Shown here: positions 1-7,031 of the stretch, one piece after another | Numbering within the stretch: position 1 is the first letter of the stretch | How the letters are laid out: the number at the start of each line of letters is the position of its first letter | NCBI GenBank assembly: GCA_015658765.1 | Contig: DQOE01000320.1 | Coordinates: 1-7,252 of the forward strand | Direction of reading: 5' to 3' | DNA from: Verrucomicrobiota bacterium | GTDB lineage: Bacteria; Verrucomicrobiota; Verrucomicrobiia; Limisphaerales; UBA1096 | DNA: 7,252 nucleotides | Notes under the pieces: generated by a model | The model's database searches: none | Told to the model about the DNA's origin: nothing | Seen by the model: only the letters and a program-made list of their open reading frames with translations | Position numbers and translations under genes: made by a program

Positions 1-759
1 GGTGAGAAGCGTTATCGCGTCGCCATGCTCACCGGCTGCGCACAGGACTTGATTTTTAGCGACGTCAACCGCGACACCGTCGAGGTGCTGTCCGGGAACA
101 GCTGCGAGGTTTACACGCCGCGCAACCAAGGCTGCTGCGGATCGCTGCATGCGCACAACGGCGAATGGACCATGGCCCAGCAACAGGCTCGCGTGATGAT
201 CGACCTGTTCCCGCCGAGTGAGTTTGACGCCATCATCAGCAACGCGGCCGGCTGCGGCTCGCACCTCAAGCATTACCACGGCCTGCTGAAAGACGACGAA
301 AAGTACGCCGACTTGGCCAGGCAGTGGGACGCCAAGTTGAAAGATGTTCACGAGTGGTTGACCGAGATCGGCGTGCGCGAGCCAAGCGGCCAAGCACTTG
401 GCCGAGCGCAAAAAGTCACCTACCACGAAGCCTGCCACCTGTGCCACGGCCAACAGATCACCGCGCAGCCGAGGCAGTTGCTCAAGGCAATCCCGGGACT
501 GGAACTGGCCGAGTTGCCGGAGAGCACGTGGTGCTGTGGCAGCGCCGGTATTTACAACATCACCCAGCCGGAAATGGCCAACAAGCTGCTCGACCGCAAA
601 GTCGGCCACATCCGCTCCACCGGCGCGGAAGTGGTGGCGATGGGCAACCCAGGTTGCTCGCTGCACATCACCAACGGCTTGGCCAAGTGCCAGTCCAACA
701 TCCGCGTCGCCCACCCCATCACCCTCCTAGCCGAGGCCTACCGCCGGGAAAACACCTAG
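1..759 (+). CDS. glcF: Glycolate oxidase iron-sulfur subunit (GlcF-like), C-terminal part
   Basis: The frame is open from base 1, so this is the last 252 residues of a protein whose N-terminus lies outside the window; the first ATG at 25 is internal. Two cysteine-rich CCG domains are visible. The first has C13, C45-C46-G47 and C85 (in NAAGCGSH). The second has C145 (in HEACHLCHG), C178-C179-G180 (in WCCGSAGIYN) and C219 (in NPGCSLH). This order and the linking sequence match the C-terminal half of E. coli GlcF, a protein of roughly 400 residues, so the missing part should carry the two ferredoxin-type [4Fe-4S] motifs. Known role: with the FAD subunit GlcD (and GlcE where present) it oxidises glycolate to glyoxylate at the inner membrane and passes electrons to the respiratory chain. 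A related lactate-oxidising CCG protein (LutA/LldE-like) is possible, but the CCGSAGIYN segment and domain spacing favour GlcF. The stop is TAG at 757-759. Confidence 0.88.
   Translation, partial: GEKRYRVAMLTGCAQDLIFSDVNRDTVEVLSGNSCEVYTPRNQGCCGSLHAHNGEWTMAQQQARVMIDLFPPSEFDAIISNAAGCGSHLKHYHGLLKDDEKYADLARQWDAKLKDVHEWLTEIGVREPSGQALGRAQKVTYHEACHLCHGQQITAQPRQLLKAIPGLELAELPESTWCCGSAGIYNITQPEMANKLLDRKVGHIRSTGAEVVAMGNPGCSLHITNGLAKCQSNIRVAHPITLLAEAYRRENT
678..687. repeat. Iterated palindrome CTTGGCCAAG, copy 1
   Basis: Perfect 10-bp copy inside the GlcF gene, read as (G)GC TTG GCC AAG, Gly-Leu-Ala-Lys. Confidence 0.8.
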
Positions 760-771
760 CCGTTCGTTTTG

Positions 772-3750
772 ATGAAAAAAATATTTATTCAGTCCGTTCA
801 CTCAACCCGGAAACTTGGCTTGGTTTTGATTGGAGCGTTTGCGCTTGGCCCAGCGCAGGCGGGGCCAATTTCGCCGGTGGAGTCGCTCGAACAATTTGAG
901 GTGTTTGACGACTTGGAAATCGACCAACTGCTGGTAGAGCCGCTGGTGAAACAGCCGGTGTTTCTTAACTTTGACGAGCGTGGCCGAATGTGGGTGGTGC
1001 AGTATCAGCAATACCCGCACCCGGCCGGGCTGAAGATGACCAGCCGCGACAATTACTGGCGCGCGATCTACGACAAGGTGCCGCCCGCGCCGCCCAACCA
1101 CATTCGTGGCCGCGACAAGATCACCATCCATGAGGACACCGACGGCGACGGTGTTTTGGACAGGCACAAGACGTTTGTCGAGGGCTTGAACATCGTGACC
1201 TCGCTTGCCCACGGGCGTGGCGGCGTGTGGTTGCTCAACCCGCCGTACCTGCTTTTTTATCCGGACAAAAACCGCGACGACATCCCGGACAGCGACCCGG
1301 TGGTGCACCTTGCCGGCTTCGGGCTGGAGGACACGCACTCGGTGGTGAACAGCCTGCGCTGGGGGCCGGACGGCTGGCTCTACGCCGCGCAGGGCAGCAC
1401 GGTTTCTGCGAAAGTGCGGCGGCCCGGTTTCGATGAAAAAGAGATTCTATCGATGGGCCAAAACATCTGGCGCTACCATCCCGGGACGCGCCGTTACGAG
1501 GTGTTCGCCGAGGGCGGCGGCAACGCGTTTGGGGTGGAGTTCGACGCGCAGGGCCGGGTGTTCTCCGGGCACAACGGCGGTGATACACGGGGCTTCCACT
1601 ACGTGCAGGGCGGTTACCTGCGCAAGGGCTTCACCAAGCACGGGCCGCTCAGCAATCCGTATGCGTTTGGTTACTTCAACTCGATGCCGCACAATAAGGT
1701 GCCGCGTTTCACGCACAACTTCATCGTGTACGAGGGAGTTGGTTTGCCGGAAAAGTTTCTCGGCAAAATCCTCGGCGTGGAGCCGTTGCAAGGCCGCGTG
1801 GTGATGAGCGACCGCACGGTGATTGGCTCGTCGTTCAAGACGCTCGACACGGGGCATCCGATCAAAAGCAGTGACAGTTGGTTCCGTCCGGTGGACATCA
1901 AGGCCGGGCCGGACGGCGCGATTTATGTGTGCGACTGGTACGACGATCAGGTGAACCACTACCGCAATCACGAGGGCCGAATCGATCCGCAAAACGGCCG
2001 CGTTTACCGGCTGCGAGCCAAGGGCAGCCAGCCGGTGCAGCCGTTCGACTTGGCCAGGCGCACGACGGCGGAGCTGGTCGGGTTGCTGCGTCACGATGAC
2101 AAGTGGCACCGGCAAACGGCGCTGCGGCTGTTGGCCGATCGCGGGGATGCTTCCGTGCTCCCGCTGCTAAAAACCATGTTGCGCGACGAGCTTGGCCAAG
2201 CGGCACTCGAGGCGCTGTGGGCGATCAACCTGTGCGGCGGGTTCAACCCGGAATTCGCCGGGGAGACGCTTAAGCACGCCAATCCGCATGTGCGCTCCTG
2301 GACGGTTCGCCTGCTTGGCGACGAAAAAATCGTGCCGGAGGCGACGGCTGTTGCGTTGGCCGGCTTGGCCAAGCGCGAGCCGCACATCGAGGTGCGCGGG
2401 CAACTCGCCGCCACGGCCAAGCGGCTGCCGGTCGGTCACGCGCTGCCGATTATCCGTGAGTTGCTCGGACACGATGTGGATGCAGGCGATATTTATCAGC
2501 CGCTGATGGTTTGGTGGGCGCTGGAGTCGAAGGTCGCCGCACATCCGGACGCGGTGCTGGGACTGTTTGACGACGAGTCGCTTTGGCAAACGTCGCTCGT
2601 GCGCGAGCATGTTTTGAGCAGGCTCATGCGGCGCTTCACCAAGGCCGGCACTCGCGCGGATCTGCTCGCGTCCGCGCGGTTGTTCGAGAGGGCTCCCAAC
2701 GCCGAGTCGGCGAAAATCGTGATGGCCGGCTTCGAGCAGTCGTACAAGGGGCGATCGATGGCGGCGTTGCCGGAGCGGCTGCTGGCGGCGATGGCGCGTC
2801 ATGGCGGCGGCTCGCTCGCGTTGGGTATGCGTCGCGGCGAAGCGAAGGCGATCGATGAGGCGCTACGGGTCATTGCCGACGTTAAGGCGGACAAGGTCAT
2901 GCGTTTGCATTACACGGAAATTCTCGGCGAAGTGCCGAGTGCGAAAGCGATCCCGGTGTTGCTCGGCATCGTGAAAAGCGAGCCGGGCAGTGACTTGAAG
3001 CGGGCTGCGCTTGGTTCGCTCAAGCCGTACAACGACGAGCGAGTTCCTGCGGCAGTGCTGGCTGTGTACGGCGAATTGCCGGACAGCTTGCGGAAAGTCG
3101 CCGGGACACTCCTGGCCGGTCGCCCTGCGTCGGCTGCTGCAATGCTGCAGGCTGTCGATGACGGCAAGCTGGCAGCCGGCTTGGTTTCGGCGGAAGTGAT
3201 CAGCCTGCTGCGCTCGCACCGTGACGAGCGCGTTGGCCAATTGTTGACCAAGCATTTCGCTGATACAGCAGCGGATGCAGCCAAGCTGGAGCAGGAAATT
3301 CAGCGCTTGGCCAAGGTCGTGACGACCGAGCCAGGGAGTCCGTACGAGGGGAAGAAGTTGTACGCTGCAAGCTGCGCCGCGTGCCATCGGCTGTTCGAGC
3401 ATGGCGGACAAATCGGCCCGGACTTGACGGCGTACCAGCGGGATGACCTGGACACGATGCTGCTGAACATCATCAACCCAAGCGCGGAGATTCGTGAAGG
3501 GTACGAAAATTTTTTATTGATCACGAAAGACGGCCGACTGGCCAGCGGGTTCCTCGTCGAGCAGGACAGCCGATCGGTGGTGTTGCGCGGGCTGGACGGA
3601 CAGGACGTGACCGTTGCGCGGAAGGCGATTCGCGAGTTGAGAGCGCAGGGCCTGTCGCTGATGCCGGGAGGATTGCTGGCTGGCTACAACGACGCGCAAA
3701 TCCGCGATTTAATGGCCTATTTGCGCAGTTCGCAGCCGTTGAATAACTGA
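772..3750 (+). CDS. PVC-type secreted beta-propeller / HEAT-repeat / c-type cytochrome protein
   Basis: This 992-residue protein starts at ATG 772; a TTG at 769 directly before it is a less likely start, and no Shine-Dalgarno is visible. A Sec signal peptide is evident: MKK, then a hydrophobic segment, then a cleavage site after AQA near residue 30. Residues about 35-415 form a dehydrogenase-like beta-propeller with repeated GPDG turns and a D388-W-Y-D391 motif. A DxDxDG calcium-type loop lies at D122-D130, with a weaker one from D165. Residues about 427-850 are Leu/Ala-rich helical repeats of HEAT type. The C-terminal module has C868-A-A-C871-H872 for covalent heme and M964 in LMPGG as likely distal ligand. 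This architecture corresponds to the putative membrane-bound dehydrogenase (TIGR02604) plus heme-binding (TIGR02603) families of Pirellula and Verrucomicrobium. Substrate and cofactor are unknown; a periplasmic sugar or alcohol dehydrogenase or electron carrier is inferred. It follows the GlcF gene after 12 bases. Confidence 0.88.
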   Translation: MKKIFIQSVHSTRKLGLVLIGAFALGPAQAGPISPVESLEQFEVFDDLEIDQLLVEPLVKQPVFLNFDERGRMWVVQYQQYPHPAGLKMTSRDNYWRAIYDKVPPAPPNHIRGRDKITIHEDTDGDGVLDRHKTFVEGLNIVTSLAHGRGGVWLLNPPYLLFYPDKNRDDIPDSDPVVHLAGFGLEDTHSVVNSLRWGPDGWLYAAQGSTVSAKVRRPGFDEKEILSMGQNIWRYHPGTRRYEVFAEGGGNAFGVEFDAQGRVFSGHNGGDTRGFHYVQGGYLRKGFTKHGPLSNPYAFGYFNSMPHNKVPRFTHNFIVYEGVGLPEKFLGKILGVEPLQGRVVMSDRTVIGSSFKTLDTGHPIKSSDSWFRPVDIKAGPDGAIYVCDWYDDQVNHYRNHEGRIDPQNGRVYRLRAKGSQPVQPFDLARRTTAELVGLLRHDDKWHRQTALRLLADRGDASVLPLLKTMLRDELGQAALEALWAINLCGGFNPEFAGETLKHANPHVRSWTVRLLGDEKIVPEATAVALAGLAKREPHIEVRGQLAATAKRLPVGHALPIIRELLGHDVDAGDIYQPLMVWWALESKVAAHPDAVLGLFDDESLWQTSLVREHVLSRLMRRFTKAGTRADLLASARLFERAPNAESAKIVMAGFEQSYKGRSMAALPERLLAAMARHGGGSLALGMRRGEAKAIDEALRVIADVKADKVMRLHYTEILGEVPSAKAIPVLLGIVKSEPGSDLKRAALGSLKPYNDERVPAAVLAVYGELPDSLRKVAGTLLAGRPASAAAMLQAVDDGKLAAGLVSAEVISLLRSHRDERVGQLLTKHFADTAADAAKLEQEIQRLAKVVTTEPGSPYEGKKLYAASCAACHRLFEHGGQIGPDLTAYQRDDLDTMLLNIINPSAEIREGYENFLLITKDGRLASGFLVEQDSRSVVLRGLDGQDVTVARKAIRELRAQGLSLMPGGLLAGYNDAQIRDLMAYLRSSQPLNN
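2191..2200. repeat. Iterated palindrome CTTGGCCAAG, copy 2
   Basis: Perfect copy inside the cytochrome protein gene, read in a different register from copy 1 as CTT GGC CAA G, Leu-Gly-Gln. Confidence 0.8.
2364..2373. repeat. Iterated palindrome CTTGGCCAAG, copy 3
   Basis: Perfect copy inside the cytochrome protein gene, read as Leu-Ala-Lys; a related TTGGCC lies just upstream at 2356-2361. Confidence 0.8.
3306..3315. repeat. Iterated palindrome CTTGGCCAAG, copy 4
   Basis: Perfect copy inside the cytochrome protein gene, read as Leu-Ala-Lys. The 8-bp core TTGGCCAA also occurs 73 bases upstream at 3233-3240. Confidence 0.8.
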
Positions 3751-3787
3751 CGAGTTTCAGGCTGTTTCTTCTTTTTTTCATTTCCTC

Positions 3788-3812
3788 AAAAACCCCCTAA
3801 AGAGATTGGGGG
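3788..3812 (-). terminator. Possible intrinsic terminator, functional only on the minus strand
   Basis: CCCCC at 3793-3797 pairs with GGGGG at 3808-3812 around a 10-nt loop. On the minus strand the stem is followed at once by five T (AAAAA at 3788-3792 on the plus strand), the layout of a short rho-independent terminator. On the plus strand no T-run follows, so it is a poor terminator for the upstream cytochrome gene. No minus-strand gene ends here, so it could at most block antisense transcription. The stem is only 5 bp and could be chance. Confidence 0.25.
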
Positions 3813-3813
3813 A

Positions 3814-3842
3814 GGTGCCGATAGGGACGCAAACCCTGTACC
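3814..3842 (+). other. Bulged hairpin, possible structured leader or 3' UTR element
   Basis: GGT (3814-3816) pairs with ACC (3840-3842). After a four-base bulge (GCCG), a 6-bp stem with one U-G pair joins 3821-3826 to 3834-3839, closing a 7-nt loop ACGCAAA. It follows the C5/G5 hairpin after one base, making a compact two-hairpin unit. No riboswitch or known RNA family is recognised with confidence. Confidence 0.25.
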
Positions 3843-3886
3843 AAATTAACAAAGAACAAGCCAAACCCGCGCAATTACGCACATTT

Positions 3887-3985
3887 ATGGCATCAACCAG
3901 GCAACGCGCATGCCAACCAATGGCTGTTGCAAATTATTTCCTCTGCTTCGGCTGTTTACTCGTTCTTTTCCCTGTTTTTCGCTAG
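3887..3985 (+). CDS. Possible 32-residue hydrophobic small protein or leader peptide
   Basis: ATG 3887 opens a 32-codon frame ending at TAG 3983-3985, nine bases before the helicase ATG and in the same frame. The N-terminus has three Arg in MASTRQRACQ, followed by a hydrophobic stretch NYFLCFGCLLVLFPVF that could form a short membrane segment. An internal ATG at 3920 would give a 21-residue form. There is no Shine-Dalgarno and I recognise no family. T-rich intergenic DNA tends to encode Phe and Leu by chance, so the hydrophobicity is weak evidence. Confidence 0.15.
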   Translation: MASTRQRACQPMAVANYFLCFGCLLVLFPVFR

Positions 3986-3994
3986 TTTTGCCCC

Positions 3995-6511
3995 ATGCAG
4001 GAGTTCGGGGCGCAGTTGGATCGTTTTTCTGCCTTGGATCAACTCGTCGTTCCAGACTTGTGGCAGCAGGAGGCGGTTCAACATCTGCGGGCTGGCAAGG
4101 ATGTTGTTGTCCACGCGGCGACCGGCGCAGGCAAAACGTTCATTTTTGAGCTTTGGTCCAACGAGGGCCGCAACCCCGGCCAGGCGATTTACACCGTGCC
4201 GACTCGCGCCTTGGCCAACGACAAGCTCGCCGAGTGGCGCGCGCGCGGCTGGAATGTTGGTATCGCCACGGGTGACCTTTCGGAAAACCTCGACGCGCCG
4301 GTCATCGTTGCCACGCTTGAGACGCAGAAAAACCGCCTCATCAATGGCGACGGCCCGAGGCTTTTGGTGATCGACGAGTACCAAATGCTCGGCGACGCCG
4401 ATCGCGGTCTCAACTACGAGTTGGCCATCGCCATGGCGCCACCCCAGACACAGCTCCTGATGCTCAGCGGCAGCGTGGCCAACCCCAAGCACGTCGTCGC
4501 TTGGCTTCAGCGCCGCCTGGGCCGGGACGCTGAGTGGGTTTGGCACGACGACAGGCCGGTGCCACTCGAGGAGGTGTACGCCGGGATGCTCAACTACGAC
4601 GTCCCTCCGGAGATTCGCGGCTATTGGCCAAGGTTCGCCGCCAAGGCGCTGGCGGAGGGGCTTGGGCCGGTTTTGATTTTTGCGCCGCGCCGCCGCGCAA
4701 CAGAGGCGATCGCCGCCGAGATCGCTCGCAACCTGCCGAACCCCAACCCCCTCCGGTTGACCGCCGGGCAAAAAGATCTCGTCGGCGCTCGCTTCGCAAG
4801 GATGCTGCAGGCGCGCGTCGCGTTTCACCACAGCGGGTTGAGCTACGGCGCGCGCGCGGGAGTGATCGAGCCCTTGGCCAAGGCCGGCCAACTGCGAGTC
4901 GTCGTGGCCACGATGGGCTTGGCCGCCGGCATCAACTTTTCTTTGCGCAGCGTGGCCTTGGCCGCCGACTCGTATCGTCGCGACCATTTGGAGGTGCCGA
5001 TCCGGGCGGATGAGATTCACCAAATGTTCGGGCGCGCCGGGCGGCGCGGCATCGACGAGATCGGTTACGGCTTGGTTTCGCGAAATGAAATTCGCATCCG
5101 CGACGGCCATCCCTGTTTTCTCTCTCGCAACGGCATGGTCGACTGGGCGTCGCTGCTGGGCCTGATGCACGGCGCGTCGGAGCAGGGGCGTGACCCGTAC
5201 ACCGAGGCGGTGCGCGTGCAGGAGCGGCTGTTCAGCACCCAGCCGATTCTGCTCGGCATGGAGTTTGCGATGAAACATCCGGACGTGCCGTGCGGCCTGG
5301 GCACCGACTCGGAGCGCGCCCGGAAATCCCGCAGGCGAGTCCGCGAGATGCTCAACAGCCGAGGTGGGTGGGAGGCCTGGCCCAAGGCCGTGCCGGTGGC
5401 GCTCGACGAGGTGTTCGTCCCGAAAAAACCAAGCGGCGACTGGGCGGCGGACGAGCAACAGCCGCTTGGCCAAGCGCCGGTGCTTCGGCCGGCGTTGATG
5501 GAGCCGGACGTGCTGCGGCGAACCGGCGCCGGTGAGTTGGCCCTGCTGCCGTCCCGGGAGGCGTATGGCCGGGAGCAGAAGGTGGCGAACCAACTCAACA
5601 ACGAGCGGCTCGACTTGGCCAAGTGGGTGCGCCGGCTGACCGGTTGGCGAATGCGCGTGGTGCCGCTGGCGCTCTGGCAAAAGAAAATCCAGCCGCTCCT
5701 CGAGGAGAAACTGGCGGCAAACCAGACGCCGGTGGAGCAGTTTCGCCGGGAGGACAACTGGCTGCTTGTCCAGTTGCGACTGGGTCAACAGGCTGTTCCG
5801 GCCCATGTCGATTCGCACGGCGTGGCGCTTTGGCGGCCGCTGGAGCGGCAGGTGGTCAACCCAACCTGCGCCGGTTGCGGCCTGTACGGCGAGTGCCGCG
5901 AACTCAAGCCGGCCACCGGCGTGGCGCTGCTTTGGAAACGGCTCAAGCTGGTTGATGAAAACGGCAGGCCGACTCAACGCGGCAGGGTCGTCAGTTTTTT
6001 TTCGCAGAGTTACGGCCTGGGCATCGCGGCGGCGCTGGAGGACGAGTCGCTGCCGATCGGCGAGTTGGTTTACGAGTTGGCCAACCTCGACGCCGGCTAC
6101 CGTTTTGGCAACGAGGAAAATCGCTGGGAGGGGCGCATTCCTGTCGCTTGCCGCGAGCGCTATGGCGATGTGACGGTGCCGGGCTATCTCGACGCCGGCC
6201 TGCCGCTGCGTTACGGCGCGGGTGCCGGGCAGGTCGTGGCGGCGATGCATGCGAATCCCGCCGACAAGGGCAACTGGGTGACGGATCTGCTGGGCGCGGG
6301 CGACATCGATCGCGCGCTGATCGAGTGGCGCAGTTTGCTGCGGCAGATCACGCACTCACCGGAACTGGACTGGGCGCGCTGGGTGGAGTTGCAAAAACAC
6401 GCCGGAACCATTCTTGCCGAGACCGAGTCGCCGACGCTCTCCGGGTTGCCGCCGCTTGAGCATCACCAGCGGGGCAGGGTGGATCACTATTTGCGGTTGA
6501 AGTCGTATTGA
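3995..6511 (+). CDS. Ski2-like superfamily 2 DEAD/DEAH-type helicase
   Basis: This 838-residue protein starts at ATG 3995; the in-frame TAG at 3983 rules out a longer form, and no Shine-Dalgarno is seen. Helicase motifs are in order: a Q-like region (P20-DLWQQEAV), Walker A A41-A-T-G-A-G-K47-T48, motif Ia PTRALAND, Walker B D127-E-Y-Q130, motif III S158-G-S160 where SAT is usual, motif IV-region HHSGL (278-282), motif V A305-T-M-G-L-A-A-G312-I-N, and motif VI Q343-M-F-G-R-A-G-R-R-G352. HHSGL, the AAGIN form of motif V and QMFGRAGRRG point to the Ski2/Hel308 branch rather than classical DEAD-box proteins. The family unwinds RNA or DNA using ATP; which one here cannot be told. Residues about 390-838 match no domain I can name and include C625, C628 and C634 in CAGCGLYGEC, too few for a standard four-Cys zinc site unless a His completes it. 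It converges on fur. Confidence 0.87.
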   Translation: MQEFGAQLDRFSALDQLVVPDLWQQEAVQHLRAGKDVVVHAATGAGKTFIFELWSNEGRNPGQAIYTVPTRALANDKLAEWRARGWNVGIATGDLSENLDAPVIVATLETQKNRLINGDGPRLLVIDEYQMLGDADRGLNYELAIAMAPPQTQLLMLSGSVANPKHVVAWLQRRLGRDAEWVWHDDRPVPLEEVYAGMLNYDVPPEIRGYWPRFAAKALAEGLGPVLIFAPRRRATEAIAAEIARNLPNPNPLRLTAGQKDLVGARFARMLQARVAFHHSGLSYGARAGVIEPLAKAGQLRVVVATMGLAAGINFSLRSVALAADSYRRDHLEVPIRADEIHQMFGRAGRRGIDEIGYGLVSRNEIRIRDGHPCFLSRNGMVDWASLLGLMHGASEQGRDPYTEAVRVQERLFSTQPILLGMEFAMKHPDVPCGLGTDSERARKSRRRVREMLNSRGGWEAWPKAVPVALDEVFVPKKPSGDWAADEQQPLGQAPVLRPALMEPDVLRRTGAGELALLPSREAYGREQKVANQLNNERLDLAKWVRRLTGWRMRVVPLALWQKKIQPLLEEKLAANQTPVEQFRREDNWLLVQLRLGQQAVPAHVDSHGVALWRPLERQVVNPTCAGCGLYGECRELKPATGVALLWKRLKLVDENGRPTQRGRVVSFFSQSYGLGIAAALEDESLPIGELVYELANLDAGYRFGNEENRWEGRIPVACRERYGDVTVPGYLDAGLPLRYGAGAGQVVAAMHANPADKGNWVTDLLGAGDIDRALIEWRSLLRQITHSPELDWARWVELQKHAGTILAETESPTLSGLPPLEHHQRGRVDHYLRLKSY
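4873..4882. repeat. Iterated palindrome CTTGGCCAAG, copy 5
   Basis: Perfect copy inside the helicase gene, read as Leu-Ala-Lys, shortly before motif V. Confidence 0.8.
5465..5474. repeat. Iterated palindrome CTTGGCCAAG, copy 6
   Basis: Perfect copy inside the helicase gene, read as Leu-Gly-Gln; the palindrome extends to 14 bp here (CG on both sides, 5463-5476). Confidence 0.8.
5614..5623. repeat. Iterated palindrome CTTGGCCAAG, copy 7
   Basis: Perfect copy inside the helicase gene, read as Leu-Ala-Lys, in the C-terminal region with no recognised domain. Confidence 0.8.
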
Positions 6512-6518
6512 ACGCCGC

Positions 6519-6989
6519 CTAGTCGCAGACTTTGTTGTCGCAAACACCGCTCTTTTTCAGCTTGTCGCAAGTGGCGGAGAGTTGCAGCTTCTGCGACTTC
6601 ACGGTGAACCCCAGTTTCTGCCCAATCTCGTTCTCGATGGAGTCGATCTGTTCGCTGTCGAACTCCACGATCTTTTCGCAATCCTCGCAGATAAGGTGGT
6701 TGTGGTTGGGGTGGTCGGAGTAGTTCGGATCGTAAAACTTGTACGGCTTCCCGAAGTCCATCTCGTGGACGAGATTGCTCTCGGTGAGCAGCGGCAGGGT
6801 GCGATAGACCGTGGCACGGGAGACGTGGGGATCTCTGTGTCGCGCCCACTCGAGCAGTTGATCGGCGGTGAAATGCTCCTCGGTATCGAACACCGTGTCG
6901 ATGATGATGCGCCGCTGATCCGTGATGCGAAGATTCTTCTTCTCCAGGAAATCGATAAATTTCCTCTTCGCCTCTTCTCTCACTTCCAT
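6519..6989 (-). CDS. fur: Fur-family metalloregulatory transcriptional repressor
   Basis: This 156-residue protein starts at the ATG read from 6989; the frame stays open upstream, but the Fur N-terminus fits this Met and a longer form would run into the divergent gene. The winged-helix DNA-binding domain includes LRITDQRR (20-27) and the recognition helix S57-R-A-T-V-Y-R-T-L. The dimerisation domain has H96-N-H98-L-I-C101-E-D-C104, then C141, C150 and C155. C101/C104 with C150-x4-C155 look like the structural Cys4 zinc site. By hand alignment H39, H96, H98 and E109 fit the sensing site, and Glu at 109 (where B. subtilis PerR has the oxidisable Asp104) favours metal over peroxide sensing. Positions matching E. 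coli Fur H87, D89 and H125 look like N95, N97 and Q133, so the second metal site may be absent. The metal sensed (Fe, Zn or Mn) is undetermined; the symbol marks the family. Operator-like repeats upstream suggest autoregulation. Confidence 0.88.
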   Translation of the reverse strand: MEVREEAKRKFIDFLEKKNLRITDQRRIIIDTVFDTEEHFTADQLLEWARHRDPHVSRATVYRTLPLLTESNLVHEMDFGKPYKFYDPNYSDHPNHNHLICEDCEKIVEFDSEQIDSIENEIGQKLGFTVKSQKLQLSATCDKLKKSGVCDNKVCD

Positions 6990-7003
6990 CTGCACGGCGG
7001 CGA

Positions 7004-7031
7004 TTGTTAACCGGATTCTCGGCCAAGTCAA
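7004..7031 (-). promoter_or_regulatory. Candidate fur promoter
   Basis: On the minus strand TTGACT (plus 7026-7031) is a good -35 hexamer, followed after 16 bases by TAACAA (plus 7004-7009), a weak -10. Transcription would start about 5-10 bases before the fur ATG, giving a very short leader and matching the lack of a Shine-Dalgarno. The -35 match is better than the -10, so the exact placement is tentative. Confidence 0.35.

Larger units (their letters stand above)
3751..3994. other. Intergenic region between the cytochrome protein and the helicase
   Basis: This 244-base gap is more AT-rich than the flanking genes. From the 5' end it holds a T-rich stretch (about 3767-3785) after the upstream stop, a C5/G5 hairpin (3793-3812), a second bulged hairpin (3814-3842), an A-rich stretch (about 3842-3865) and a possible 32-codon hydrophobic ORF ending just before the helicase start. 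A helicase promoter should lie here, but I see no convincing -35/-10 pair. Confidence 0.6.

Noticed and set aside
324..899. A 191-codon plus-strand frame overlapping the end of GlcF and the start of the cytochrome gene
   Set aside because: It is out of frame with two genes carrying clear motifs, and its Arg/Pro/His-rich translation is typical of a shifted frame in GC-rich DNA.
1447..2802. Antisense frames of about 100-220 codons (for example 1447-2115 and 2167-2802) within the cytochrome protein gene
   Set aside because: They lie wholly inside a well-supported gene and show no family motif.
3726..3785. CAGTT/AACTG pairing at the end of the cytochrome gene with a later T-rich stretch, as a terminator
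   Set aside because: The stem is only 5 bp with a 14-nt loop, and the T-run is about 20 bases downstream, so it does not fit an intrinsic terminator.
3824..3837. GGGACGCAAA resembling a conserved stretch of the c-di-GMP-I (GEMM) riboswitch
   Set aside because: The flanking receptor stems, GNRA tetraloop and following GCC are not found in the right arrangement, so the likeness is limited to about ten bases.
3910..4149. A 79-codon frame running from the intergenic region into the helicase gene
   Set aside because: It overlaps the helicase Walker A coding region out of frame and has no recognisable content.
3956..6355. A 799-codon open frame antisense to almost the whole helicase gene
   Set aside because: Its translation is rich in Arg, His, Leu and Val with no recognisable domain, and it mirrors a sense gene with all helicase motifs. 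Long antisense frames arise readily in GC-rich genes with few stop codons on the opposite strand.
6582..7010. A 142-codon plus-strand frame opposite fur
   Set aside because: It mirrors the conserved Fur coding region and has no motif of its own.
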